This document shows positions 43,218 to 51,190 of a DNA stretch of 64,000 nt, piece by piece. The notes under the pieces are model-generated. The model ran no database searches, had not been told where the DNA came from, and saw nothing but the letters and a program-made list of their open reading frames with translations. This DNA comes from Marinomonas posidonica_A. Lineage in GTDB: Bacteria; Pseudomonadota; Gammaproteobacteria; Pseudomonadales; Marinomonadaceae. The first letter of the stretch is position 1. Each line of letters begins with the position of its first letter. The translations under genes and the position numbers were made by a program. The stretch lies in the NCBI RefSeq assembly GCF_043643765.1, contig NZ_JBHZSP010000016.1, forward strand, positions 1 through 64,000, read 5' to 3'.

Positions 43218-44687
43218 TTAAATCAATGCTTGATGCGTCCAATAAGTTAAAGAGGCACATAATGCGACCACCCGAGCAAAACAGAACCAAAGATTGGATG
43301 TCAGAAAGGCTTTCTGCATGTCTTTGTGCAATAGTTTTTCATCGTTTAAAGCTGAACCGACCTGTGCGGCGACACCGTGTTGATAGGAAAATATGAAAGA
43401 TTCACTCAGTAATAACAGGCAAAAGCCCAGAACCCAAGGAGACAAAGCAGAACTGCCTGAAACAGAAATCAAGACACTCATTAAAATGACAAAAGTAGGC
43501 GCGCCTGGGAAAAACAGACGAGTGCCAAAGACCACCAGACTAAGCAATAAAATACCTTCAAGTGGGCGGTTTGAGATGTATATTCCCAGCCACTTTAAGT
43601 GTTCAAATACTAATAAATCTAAATTCAAATGTTGGATCATCGGGCCCCAAGACACAATGGAGGCAATAAACAACAAGGTAGGCCAATCGACTCGACTGCG
43701 CATATCGGCAACTGTTAAACCATCAAACAAAAAGACCGCCATAGCAATGAATAAGGCAATCCAAGCCAATTCGATATGGTGAAAAGACATGGTTAAAATA
43801 GCGCCGACTAAGATCATCATGGAGACCATGGCGCCTTTCTCTTTATTGTCTAGGCCGCCCAATGATTTAAATTCTTGCTTTAACCTCTCTATTTCATGAC
43901 TCGAAACTGTCTCTTCATGACGACAACGCCATAACAGCCATAACAGATAAAAGGCCAATAAAACTAAACCTGCTATAAAAGTGCTTTGCAGCCAATTGCC
44001 CCACTGAAAGTAGAACTGCGTCTGCATATCCAAAAAGCCTAGCATCACAAAATTAAGAGGATTTCCCGTTAAAAATACGGTGCAAAGCAAGAAACCACCT
44101 TGGAGTGCACTCACTTGCAACGTCGCCTGACGATGAGGGTTGCTGGACAATCTTGCGAGGTCTAATGCCAAAGGCGTCATAATGGCAGACCGTCCTAATG
44201 GCGAAGGGATAAGAGTAGATAGTGACACCCCCAGACCAAATAGAATAAAGGGTTGCGTAAAACGATTATTTGGTAAGCTGGTGATCAGCCATAAAGAAAT
44301 TCTTCTTGCTAAACCGGAAGAACTTATCATGGCGGCGAATAAAAACATGCCGAGCACCAAGAAAATGACATTTGATCCGAACCCAGCCATCACCACATCT
44401 CGTGGCGCTAAATTCAATATTACGGATAACGCAGTGACCAAGAGAGAAGGCACAAAATTAGGTGTGAGTCTAAACACCCACATGCTCACAGCACCTGCAA
44501 TGAGCGCCAAAAAAATCACGCCCTCAGAACCCGACTGATCAACAACCTGTTGAGGCAATTTGAAGAACAAAAATAAGGGGAGAGATAACGTCACCAGCCA
44601 ACCAATGAGTTTAAAAAGTGCCTCATTTTTAATACTGGAATTTATTTCAGCCGATTCCAAAGCGGATTTATCAAGAATATCGTTCAT
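43218..44687 (-). CDS. SLC13/DASS-family anion transporter
   Basis: A 489-residue transporter with about eleven to twelve helices, of the divalent-anion:sodium symporter family. It has LGRSAIMTPLALDLARL and LTGNPLNFVMLG in the first half, and RLFFPGAPTFVILMSVLISVSG in the second; the usual SNT/SNP sodium motif is replaced by GNP. Substrates in the family are dicarboxylates, sulfate or phosphonate-like anions. The ATG at 44687 is chosen over one six codons upstream. It is the first gene of the four-gene operon. Confidence 0.83.
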   Translation of the reverse strand: MNDILDKSALESAEINSSIKNEALFKLIGWLVTLSLPLFLFFKLPQQVVDQSGSEGVIFLALIAGAVSMWVFRLTPNFVPSLLVTALSVILNLAPRDVVMAGFGSNVIFLVLGMFLFAAMISSSGLARRISLWLITSLPNNRFTQPFILFGLGVSLSTLIPSPLGRSAIMTPLALDLARLSSNPHRQATLQVSALQGGFLLCTVFLTGNPLNFVMLGFLDMQTQFYFQWGNWLQSTFIAGLVLLAFYLLWLLWRCRHEETVSSHEIERLKQEFKSLGGLDNKEKGAMVSMMILVGAILTMSFHHIELAWIALFIAMAVFLFDGLTVADMRSRVDWPTLLFIASIVSWGPMIQHLNLDLLVFEHLKWLGIYISNRPLEGILLLSLVVFGTRLFFPGAPTFVILMSVLISVSGSSALSPWVLGFCLLLLSESFIFSYQHGVAAQVGSALNDEKLLHKDMQKAFLTSNLWFCFARVVALCASLTYWTHQALI

Positions 44688-45226
44688 ATAATACGCTCTA
44701 ATCATTATTTAAAAAGATAAAACATCTTCTTAAATAACGAACGATATAACTTGGTGAAAACACTTAAAAAATACGACTTTATTATTTATAACATCACGAT
44801 ATATATTTTCATAAAACTATGAAAACAATTAGAAAATATAAAAATAACGATAACAGCATAGGCATCTTATAAAATAGACAAATAGCATTTTCGTATTACT
44901 TTCTATCGCTTCCATTCAACCGCTAAGTCAAACAACAAATCCCTTTTATCTAGAGAAGGTGAAACATTCAGACATAGAGTAAACAAGAACATTGAAATCG
45001 AAAAACTTACAAAAGATAACAAATAGTTAGCTCAACATAATCTGCAACCCAACCCTATCACCATGCTATTTTCCATGGTTATAAACGGCCTGAATCGCAT
45101 TTTTACAATCAGATTCACCGTCCATTCGCATATTTCACCGCATACTCAGTATGAACCACCAATTAAAAAACCTAATTTGAGATCTAGGATTAAAGTTCAA
45201 ACCGAAATCATAAAAGGAATTAAATT
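44688..45226. other. Long AT-rich divergent intergenic region
   Basis: About 540 bp with no gene on either strand. It lies between the SLC13 operon and the AAA+/AraC regulator. A pair of similar short segments (ATCGCATTTTTACA near 45099 and TTCGCATATTTCACC near 45127) could be regulator half-sites in direct repeat, about 28 bp apart. No terminator is seen. Confidence 0.4.
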
Positions 45227-46414
45227 ATGATAAATGAGCTATCCTATAGTTATATACCCCCTAATGATTTACGCGTTACACCATACAGTTTTACTTCTCA
45301 ACGTTATCAGAATTACCCTATTCTTGGGCATTCTGATGCCATCATTCGAGTAAAAAAGCAGATAGAGTTCGCTTCTCGCCTCCCTTTTGCCATCTTTCTT
45401 TCCGGTGAAAATGGCTGTGAAAAAACCGCAGCCGCTTGGCATATTCATCATCTTAGTAAGAAACAAAAAGGCAAATTTATCTGCGTTCCAGCCAATCTAA
45501 TTGATGCGATCTCTTACAAAGAGCACTTATTAAAAAGCATGCAGTTAGCAAAAGAGGGGACGCTTTATATCGAAGACATTGATTATTTAAGTGACGCCAA
45601 CAAAGATGTCTTAATCTCTCTTTTCTCAGATGACGATTTTTTTATGGGCCTGAAGCAAAATCAGATTCATCTCATCATCTCATGCGCAAAAATGGATCTT
45701 TCCTGTCAGCCTCAACAATGGATGAATGAAATATTCGGCGTCACTACCCCTCAGTTTAACTTTCATCTACCGCCGTTAAGAGAACGACCTGAAGACATCC
45801 AAGAACACATAGGCTTTATCTTATCTAGCCTCGAACTGAACTTAGACATAACAGACTCCGCCCTATCTCTGCTAAAACAATACGATTGGCCTGGTAATAT
45901 CGTCGAATTACATAGACTGATCTTATTTTTGGCGTCGTGTTGTGATGCCAAAATAACCGCCAAAGACATTCTTGACCTTGGCATTATTGACATCACCTCA
46001 CCGCCTTTCAAAGACGAGCTCATTGACCGACTACTCAGTCACCAACTGGATGGTTATGACCACCTTCACCCCAGTATTCAAAAAGCATTAAACTTTCTAA
46101 GTCTAAACTTTCTAGATGAAGTATGTTTAGAAGGCGTTGCCGCCGCTGCCTTTACTAGCCCATCCCACCTATCCTTTCTGTTCAGAGAGCATTTAAGCCT
46201 CTCGTTTAAACCCTTACTCAATCAAATGAGGATTGAGTTTGCTAAACGTAAAATAGCTGAATATCCCAATCACAGTATTACGGATATTTGTCTACAATCT
46301 GGGTTTGGTGATTTGAGTCATTTTGAGAAAATGTTCAAGCGTTATTCTGGCTGCACGCCCAGAGAATACCGAAACCAGCAGCGTAAGAAACGTAAACATG
46401 CTTATGCTTCATAA
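45227..46414 (+). CDS. AAA+ (sigma-54-activator-like) / AraC fusion regulator
   Basis: A 395-residue protein. Residues 31-255 resemble the AAA+ core of sigma-54 activators: a P-loop-like SGENGCEKT (59-67), a Walker-B-like GTLYIEDIDYL (111-121), and the well-kept LPPLRERPEDI (181-191) and YDWPGNIVELHR (219-230). The GAFTGA loop that contacts sigma-54 is absent, the P-loop deviates, and there is no Fis-type helix. Instead residues 300-385 are an AraC DNA-binding domain (ICLQSGFGDLSHFEKMFKRYSG). It probably works with sigma-70, and may control the divergent SLC13 operon. Confidence 0.85.
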   Translation: MINELSYSYIPPNDLRVTPYSFTSQRYQNYPILGHSDAIIRVKKQIEFASRLPFAIFLSGENGCEKTAAAWHIHHLSKKQKGKFICVPANLIDAISYKEHLLKSMQLAKEGTLYIEDIDYLSDANKDVLISLFSDDDFFMGLKQNQIHLIISCAKMDLSCQPQQWMNEIFGVTTPQFNFHLPPLRERPEDIQEHIGFILSSLELNLDITDSALSLLKQYDWPGNIVELHRLILFLASCCDAKITAKDILDLGIIDITSPPFKDELIDRLLSHQLDGYDHLHPSIQKALNFLSLNFLDEVCLEGVAAAAFTSPSHLSFLFREHLSLSFKPLLNQMRIEFAKRKIAEYPNHSITDICLQSGFGDLSHFEKMFKRYSGCTPREYRNQQRKKRKHAYAS

Positions 46415-46455
46415 CAAGAAAGTCATCGTGTCTAAGGTATAACCACTAGATGAAA

Positions 46456-46485
46456 AAATCTCTGACGCAAGCGTCAGAGATTTAT
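46456..46485 (+). terminator. Terminator of the AAA+/AraC gene
   Basis: AAATCTCTGACGC and GCGTCAGAGATTT form a 13-bp perfect stem with a tight loop, followed by T-rich sequence, 40 bp after the stop. Confidence 0.9.
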
Positions 46486-46988
46486 TAACAAACATCCGCT
46501 AGTTTCCAGCCGCTTTAGAATGAGATTTAGCGTCTTCTGAATACGTATCACATCGTCATTGACTGTGACTAAAATTAGCCGACACATTGATTTATAAGCC
46601 GTTTTCAATTCCCCCCAAACAAACGAATAAGTCTTTCAACATTAAACGGACATGAATCTTAGGGATCGGCGAAAGTTCGGCTTTTTCGCGTCAAAAAACG
46701 GCATATTTGCAAGCGATTAGCGCCAAAAAAACACAGTCAAATTGCGCATGATGATTCCCCTCATTTGACCAAGTTTTAAACAAAACACTTATCTAACCTG
46801 ACACAGTCATCTCATCAGCCTGTTATGCAATGACTTAAATTTTTAATGCTGACATCCAGTCGTCTACAAACGGTTATGAAATCAGGGGATTGGACATTTC
46901 AGCAATAAGAAAGGTTGAGAAAGATGATAAGCAGAGCAGGAAATTCGCTCTAAAAACGCTCAAATTTTTGATAATCAAGGAGACAATA
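46486..46988. other. Leader and promoter region of the DUF2589 operon
   Basis: About 500 bp without a supported gene. It contains the 20-bp motif at 46754-46773 and, after it, about 200 bp of probable untranslated leader. An in-frame extension of the first DUF2589 gene to 46890 exists, but it lacks a ribosome site and its sequence is unlike the paralogue. Confidence 0.5.
46754..46773 (+). promoter_or_regulatory. Promoter motif shared with the gene at 49874
   Basis: ATTCCCCTCATTTGACCAAG recurs as ATCCCCCTAATTTTGACCAAG at 49794-49814, with one base inserted and few changes. It includes a -35-like TTGACC (46765-46770), and a -10-like TATCTA follows 19 bp later. Copies in front of two separate units suggest one activator binding next to the -35 box. 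Confidence 0.55.
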
Positions 46989-47621
46989 ATGTCTGGATTA
47001 GCTTCAATGGCACAACAATTTAGCGGCTTACCGATGAAATCCCTTCTCGGTGCCCCTCTGAAAGCAGCAACCGATGCCAACGGCATGATGGCACGCACTC
47101 AAACCCAGTTCATGTTGAGTACCTGCTTCGACAAAAAAGGCGATGATTTGGAACCCATTATGGTGTCTTTCAACATCACTCGCTCAATTGTTAAACCGGA
47201 TGGCACGGCCGCGACGCCCCCAACCGCAACAGTCAAATTCACGCTACCTTTGCTGACATTGATCCCGCTCAACTCTTTGGCAGTAGACGACGTGAAAGTA
47301 CACTTTGAAATGGAAGTCAAAAGCTCTACGTCAAAAGACAATGAAAGCAGCCAAGAGCAAGAAACGGCTGCTAAAGCGGATATCACAGCCAAATACAATG
47401 CGGGCTTATTCTCCGTTGAAGTACATGGCTCAGTTTCCCATAACAGTAAGTCTTCCTCTTCTCAGAAAGAGCATTACGAAGCGTCTAACCAGGCCAAGTA
47501 CGAAGTAGATGTGCACGCTGGACAACTGCCTCTGCCAACGGGTGTGACCACCATTATCAATGCCTTCACTAAAAACATCGATCCAATCATGTTGAAAGAT
47601 GAAGCAACAGCCGCTCAATAA
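46989..47621 (+). CDS. DUF2589 family protein (paralogue 1)
   Basis: A 210-residue cytoplasmic protein without signal peptide. The N terminus MSGLASMAQQFSGLPMKSLL-(GAPLKAATDAN) is almost the same as that of paralogue 3, followed by a beta-rich core (TLPLLTLIPLNSLAVDDVKV; FEMEVKSS) and a Ser/Lys/Glu-rich low-complexity linker, ending in AGQLPLPTGVTTIINAFTKN. These are DUF2589 hallmarks; the function of the family is unknown. AAGGAG precedes the ATG at 46989. First gene of a cluster of four or five genes. Confidence 0.85.
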   Translation: MSGLASMAQQFSGLPMKSLLGAPLKAATDANGMMARTQTQFMLSTCFDKKGDDLEPIMVSFNITRSIVKPDGTAATPPTATVKFTLPLLTLIPLNSLAVDDVKVHFEMEVKSSTSKDNESSQEQETAAKADITAKYNAGLFSVEVHGSVSHNSKSSSSQKEHYEASNQAKYEVDVHAGQLPLPTGVTTIINAFTKNIDPIMLKDEATAAQ

Positions 47622-47642
47622 CGGTTCAACCTAGTGAGTAGC

Positions 47643-47669
47643 GTGGAAGCGAGTTAATCTCGCTTCCAC
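47643..47669 (+). other. Intercistronic hairpin in the DUF2589 operon
   Basis: GTGGAAGCGAG pairs with CTCGCTTCCAC around TTAAT (11-bp perfect stem). It is followed by TTTCCGCTTTTTAT, a broken U run, so it is a leaky terminator or mRNA-stabilising structure that could raise paralogue 1 above the later genes. Confidence 0.65.
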
Positions 47670-47701
47670 TTTCCGCTTTTTATATAAAAAAGGAAAAGAG
47701 A

Positions 47702-48202
47702 ATGATTGAATTTCAAGCGTTAATGCGTGCTATCCATAAGAGCGTTAAGGATGCTGCTAAATCCGTTGAAGGTGAAACCATCGATTTCATCAAACGTTTT
47801 TTTGATGAAGAAGAAAGAGACGACCCAAAAGATCCACACAATACGACCCCCGTATTGCGCCCCAAAACCTGTGCTATGGAGTTTCCCAGTCGTACCGCGG
47901 ATGGCATTGAAAATGTCACGGCCGAAATCCCCATTTTGGCACTCTGCCCTATTTCTTCCCCACGGATCACTGAAGTGAAATTTTCAACGGAATTGGAAGT
48001 GACCACCAGTAAAGACGACAAACTCATGGTGTCTTTCCCAGATCCAAATAAGAAACGCAGTCTCATGGGAGGGAATAAAGACAGCTCTGACTCAGCCAAC
48101 ACCAAAATTGAAATCACCTTAACGGGAAGCGAACCGCCAGAAGGCTTAAAACGCCTAATCGAAGGTTATGAGCGCACCTTAAGAGCACAAATTCCAGGCT
48201 AA
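47702..48202 (+). CDS. DUF2589-related protein (paralogue 2, divergent)
   Basis: A 166-residue protein. It lacks the QFSGLPMK N terminus of its neighbours and instead begins with an amphipathic helix (FQALMRAIHKSVKDAAKSVEG) as other DUF2589 proteins do. Its core, AEIPILALCPISSPRITEVK and FSTELEVTTS, matches the beta core of paralogues 1 and 3. The C-terminal part (EITLTGSEPPEGLKRLIEGYE) keeps the amphipathic end. It probably forms a hetero-oligomer with them (inference). Confidence 0.78.
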   Translation: MIEFQALMRAIHKSVKDAAKSVEGETIDFIKRFFDEEERDDPKDPHNTTPVLRPKTCAMEFPSRTADGIENVTAEIPILALCPISSPRITEVKFSTELEVTTSKDDKLMVSFPDPNKKRSLMGGNKDSSDSANTKIEITLTGSEPPEGLKRLIEGYERTLRAQIPG

Positions 48203-48235
48203 TTCAGCTTAATGTATGATTAGAAGGAACACCCA

Positions 48236-48838
48236 ATGGCCACTAAAAGTATCGCAAATCAATTTTCGGGACTGCCGATGAAAGCACTCATTGGTGCGCC
48301 CTTAAAAGCCGCCACCGATGCCAATGCAATGATTGCGCAATCTCAAACACAGTTCATCATCTCCAACTGCTTTGAAAAAGCTTCTGAGGAAAGCAACGAC
48401 CTGCGTCCAGTGATGATTAAGTTTCAATTAGAGAGGCAGGTACTGACAACGCAAGGTACCCCTAGTGCGAAGCCAATAAAAATGGACTTCGCGATCCCGT
48501 TAATGACCTTAATTCCGATTAATTCACTGGCAATTGAGACGCTGAAAATTTCCTTTCAAATGGAAGTCAAAAGCTCACGAGAATTTACCAAAGAAACCTC
48601 AACAGAACGTAAACAACGCTCTACTAGCAAAGGCATGACAGACGCTTATAAGTCTCATGAATTTGATACCGAACTACATGGAACCTTATCGAGTAAAGGT
48701 AAAGACTCTGGTAATTCTTCCGCGGGCGCTAATTACGAAGTCAGCCTGACCGCAGGACAATTGCCATTGCCCAAAGGTATGACAGCGATTTTGGATATAT
48801 TCACCAAAAACTTGGCCCCACTTCCAGCAAAAGATTAG
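48236..48838 (+). CDS. DUF2589 family protein (paralogue 3)
   Basis: A 200-residue protein closely related to paralogue 1: IANQFSGLPMKALIGAPLKA near the N terminus, IPLMTLIPINSLAIETLKIS in the core, FQMEVKSS, then a charged Ser/Thr/Lys linker, and AGQLPLPKGMTAILDIFTKN at the end. Paralogues 1 and 3 therefore come from a duplication with the linker diverging most. AGAAGGAA precedes the ATG. It lies 33 bp after paralogue 2. Confidence 0.85.
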   Translation: MATKSIANQFSGLPMKALIGAPLKAATDANAMIAQSQTQFIISNCFEKASEESNDLRPVMIKFQLERQVLTTQGTPSAKPIKMDFAIPLMTLIPINSLAIETLKISFQMEVKSSREFTKETSTERKQRSTSKGMTDAYKSHEFDTELHGTLSSKGKDSGNSSAGANYEVSLTAGQLPLPKGMTAILDIFTKNLAPLPAKD

Positions 48839-48863
48839 CATCACCTTAATAAGGAGAAACAAG

Positions 48864-49082
48864 ATGAGTGTTAAAACTGAAATCAACTGCCCAGATTGCC
48901 AATCCCCTATCGTTATTGAATCCAATTTACTGCTAGCGGGGCAAAGCTTTAAGTGTTCCAATCCTAAATGTCACACCTCTATTTCCCTTTCTTTCTCGGA
49001 AACACAAAAAGTGGCTCAGGCATTCAATAAGTTTGAAGAAATTCGCCAGGACGCCGTAGAACAAGCACAACACGTCTCATGA
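48864..49082 (+). CDS. Small zinc-ribbon-like protein
   Basis: A 72-residue protein. CPDC (residues 9-12) and CSNPKC (31-36) form a Cys4 zinc-ribbon-like site, followed by a helix (TQKVAQAFNKFEEIRQDAV). It starts 25 bp after the third DUF2589 gene with AAGGAG upstream, so it belongs to the same operon and may be a partner or regulator of these proteins. Confidence 0.75.
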   Translation: MSVKTEINCPDCQSPIVIESNLLLAGQSFKCSNPKCHTSISLSFSETQKVAQAFNKFEEIRQDAVEQAQHVS

Positions 49083-49261
49083 AACACAAACGATAAGTAG
49101 CAATTCGACTCAGCGCGAATTGTTACTTGTTTCCTCTGTAAAGATTTTACATTGATCCTGCCATAACAATCAGTTACATTTATTTACAAATCATTTACCT
49201 TACTGGAAATGATTGATCAAGCTATCCCCAAACCCAATATGATATTTGAAAGGAATTCACT

Positions 49262-49588
49262 GTGACTAAATTACATAAGTCTTTTGCTTTTGTACTGACC
49301 TTTGTTTTGGCTGGCCTTGCGACGTCAGCAAACGCCATCGAAAACAGAAAAACCTTATGTGTGCATGGTAATGAAAACCGCGTAATTGAAGTGGTTTACC
49401 CAGAAGGTAATCGTCTACCTTGTGAAGTTCAGTACACTAAAGCGGGAAACACTAAGACACTTTGGAACGCTAAAAATAAAGCAGGATACTGTGAAAACAA
49501 AGCGGCCGAATTTGTCGAAAAACAAATCGCCTGGGGCTGGTCTTGTGATTTAGTGGAAGACATGAAAGAAGAACTCACAGCACAATAA
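49262..49588 (+). CDS. Secreted small Cys-containing protein (GTG start)
   Basis: A 108-residue protein with a clear signal peptide (FAFVLTFVLAGLATSANA, cleavage about residue 25). The mature part has four Cys (LCVHG, LPCEVQY, GYCENK, WSCDLV), so two disulfides are likely in the periplasm. NRKTLCVHGNENRVIEVVYP and VQYTKAGNTKTLWNAKNKAGYC recall small periplasmic proteins of marine bacteria without known role. The start is GTG with AAGGA upstream. It is 179 bp after the zinc-ribbon gene and has its own terminator. Confidence 0.75.
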   Translation: MTKLHKSFAFVLTFVLAGLATSANAIENRKTLCVHGNENRVIEVVYPEGNRLPCEVQYTKAGNTKTLWNAKNKAGYCENKAAEFVEKQIAWGWSCDLVEDMKEELTAQ

Positions 49589-49609
49589 GCCATTCTTTGT
49601 GAATAGCAG

Positions 49610-49635
49610 GGCCAGCAGACATGCTGGCCTTTTTA
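49610..49635 (+). terminator. Terminator of the small secreted protein gene
   Basis: GGCCAGCA pairs with TGCTGGCC around GACA, followed by TTTTTAT. Confidence 0.88.
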
Positions 49636-49758
49636 TATCTTCGCATCGAATCACTTTCGCCCTGCTCAAATAGACACTCTTCCCTTCTCAAAGTTAAGCC
49701 TCTCCATACTAGCCAGACACTTAATCGCCGTCACATTCAATAGGCTTATTGACAATGA

Positions 49759-49794
49759 ATTACTCCGTAAATTACTCCATTAATTACACCGCAA
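49759..49794 (+). repeat. Three tandem 12-bp repeats
   Basis: ATTACTCCGTAA, ATTACTCCATTA and ATTACACCGCAA follow each other without gaps upstream of the gene at 49874 and end where the shared promoter motif begins. The ATTACWCC part recurs at a 12-bp period. Confidence 0.7.
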
Positions 49795-49814
49795 TCCCCC
49801 TAATTTTGACCAAG
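49794..49814 (+). promoter_or_regulatory. Promoter motif shared with the DUF2589 operon
   Basis: ATCCCCCTAATTTTGACCAAG matches the motif at 46754 ahead of the DUF2589 operon. It contains a -35-like TTGACC (49806-49811); a weak -10 lies about 18 bp later. The start codon of the following gene is 60 bp further on. Confidence 0.55.
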
Positions 49815-49873
49815 AGAGTCCACATCATTTACTAGACAATAAACAGACATCAAAGCAATTGTGGAGAAGATTT

Positions 49874-50512
49874 ATGGGCAGGAATTTTACAGACAAATCA
49901 CAAATTTCTCAGGACGGTAAGGGAATCTGTGGTTTCACGCATATGATTCAGTTATTGATCGACAACAACAAAATGACACTGGAGGACTTCGAACGACTTT
50001 ACGGCAGTAGCACCAATTTTGCTGAACATTGGCTCAGAACACAGATCGAGCACGATCACTTAATTGGTACAGATAAAGTGGCCACCGCACTGAATCAATC
50101 GCTCAATTTTACGGGGGACTTTGGTGGTGAATACAGTAACATCACACTCGAGAAATTATTAGGCGTAACCCATTGGGATTGGACGAAACGTCCTGGTTTT
50201 GCGCTGGTTCCCGAAGCCATCTGTGACTACCTAGAACGTAAGTATCGCCTTCCAATGATGATCCAAATATTCAATCGATATCCCACCATTGACGAGCTTT
50301 GGAGCAATACCACCAAGCACCTAGGAGAAGGCATTTATGGCATCATGAAAGCGCAAGGTGCCGGCCCTCAAAAAGACCAAATTCAACACTATGTGTACAT
50401 CGACAAAAAAGGTGAGTTAATGACTTGGACGGAAACCGGCGATGCGGCAAAACGAAAAATTAAAGCCAATGGTTTTGAACACGTTGTCGTTCGACTCTTC
50501 CCTAAAAAATAA
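49874..50512 (+). CDS. Unknown protein with possible Cys/His active site
   Basis: A 212-residue protein without signal peptide. GKGICGFTHMIQLLID (C19 in a GxCGF context at a helix start) and QHYVYIDKKGELMTW (H172 followed by a strand) recall the Cys and His motifs of papain-like or C39-like peptidases, but the similarity is weak. The middle is helical and rich in aromatic residues. The ATG at 49874 with GGAG upstream is used. Its promoter motif matches that of the DUF2589 operon, which suggests joint control. Confidence 0.68.
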   Translation: MGRNFTDKSQISQDGKGICGFTHMIQLLIDNNKMTLEDFERLYGSSTNFAEHWLRTQIEHDHLIGTDKVATALNQSLNFTGDFGGEYSNITLEKLLGVTHWDWTKRPGFALVPEAICDYLERKYRLPMMIQIFNRYPTIDELWSNTTKHLGEGIYGIMKAQGAGPQKDQIQHYVYIDKKGELMTWTETGDAAKRKIKANGFEHVVVRLFPKK

Positions 50513-50550
50513 CCAGAATACTCAGGGGAAACGTTACTCATCCTATTCTC

Positions 50551-50588
50551 AAGCCCACTTTACTCCGTATAAATAAGTGGGCTTGTTA
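50551..50588. terminator. Bidirectional terminator
   Basis: AAGCCCACTT pairs with AAGTGGGCTT around 14 nt, between the convergent unknown gene and uraD. The flanks are only partly U-rich. Confidence 0.65.
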
Positions 50589-50600
50589 CCTTGTAAATAT

Positions 50601-51122
50601 CTAAAACTCGGCCAATCGAAACCCAGCTATTTTATGAACTTCTTGCATCGCGCGATCAAATTCGGTTCGCCAATCATTTGGACTTCTTTCCATAAACCCA
50701 GCCAAAATTTGTGCTTTCGTTGCCCCTTTTACTGCCATGATAAAAGGAAAACCAAATTTACTGCGATACGCATCATTCAATTGTAAAAAGTGAGCTAACT
50801 CATCTTCACCGCATTGATCTAATCCGGCTCCGGCTTGTTCCGATTTAGACGCATCAGTCAGCTCACCTGAAAGCGCTGCTTTACCAGCGAGATCTGGATG
50901 TGCTCTAAGCAAGATTAATTTCTCCTCCTCTGTACTGGCATCCACAATGCCTCGCATCGCCTGTTGAATGTTCGATATATCATCGTAAGAACCCGTTGGA
51001 TGCTGCAATTTAAGTCGCCAAAGCTGCTCCGCAACCCAAGAGGAATGCTCATAAATACTACCAAGTAGTGTTACGAATTCCATTTCATCTGTGGTCGTTA
51101 GTACGGCTTCTCGCTTAGACAT
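50601..51122 (-). CDS. uraD: OHCU decarboxylase
   Basis: UraD converts 2-oxo-4-hydroxy-4-carboxy-5-ureidoimidazoline to (S)-allantoin, the last step of urate oxidation. The 173-residue product shows LLRAHPDLAGKAAL (catalytic His), SKSEQAGAGLDQC, FHLN-like FLQLNDAYRSKFGFPFIMAVKG and a C-terminal RTEFDRAMQEVHKIAGFRL. The ATG at 51122 with GGAG upstream is used; an upstream in-frame start extends into the divergent promoter region. It is divergent from the HIU hydrolase gene. Confidence 0.94.
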   Translation of the reverse strand: MSKREAVLTTTDEMEFVTLLGSIYEHSSWVAEQLWRLKLQHPTGSYDDISNIQQAMRGIVDASTEEEKLILLRAHPDLAGKAALSGELTDASKSEQAGAGLDQCGEDELAHFLQLNDAYRSKFGFPFIMAVKGATKAQILAGFMERSPNDWRTEFDRAMQEVHKIAGFRLAEF

Positions 51123-51190
51123 TTCATTTCTCCAACCACCCACCACAAACAAGACGTGATAGGAACATCGTTTAAAAACCATAAAACATA

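Noticed and set aside
43393..44538. Long open frames on the plus strand opposite the SLC13 gene
   Set aside because: They are antisense to a well-supported membrane-protein gene, lack ribosome sites and have a composition typical of mirrored hydrophobic coding.
46890..46988. N-terminal extension of the first DUF2589 gene
   Set aside because: The extension has no ribosome site and the paralogue starts at the later Met with the same motif.
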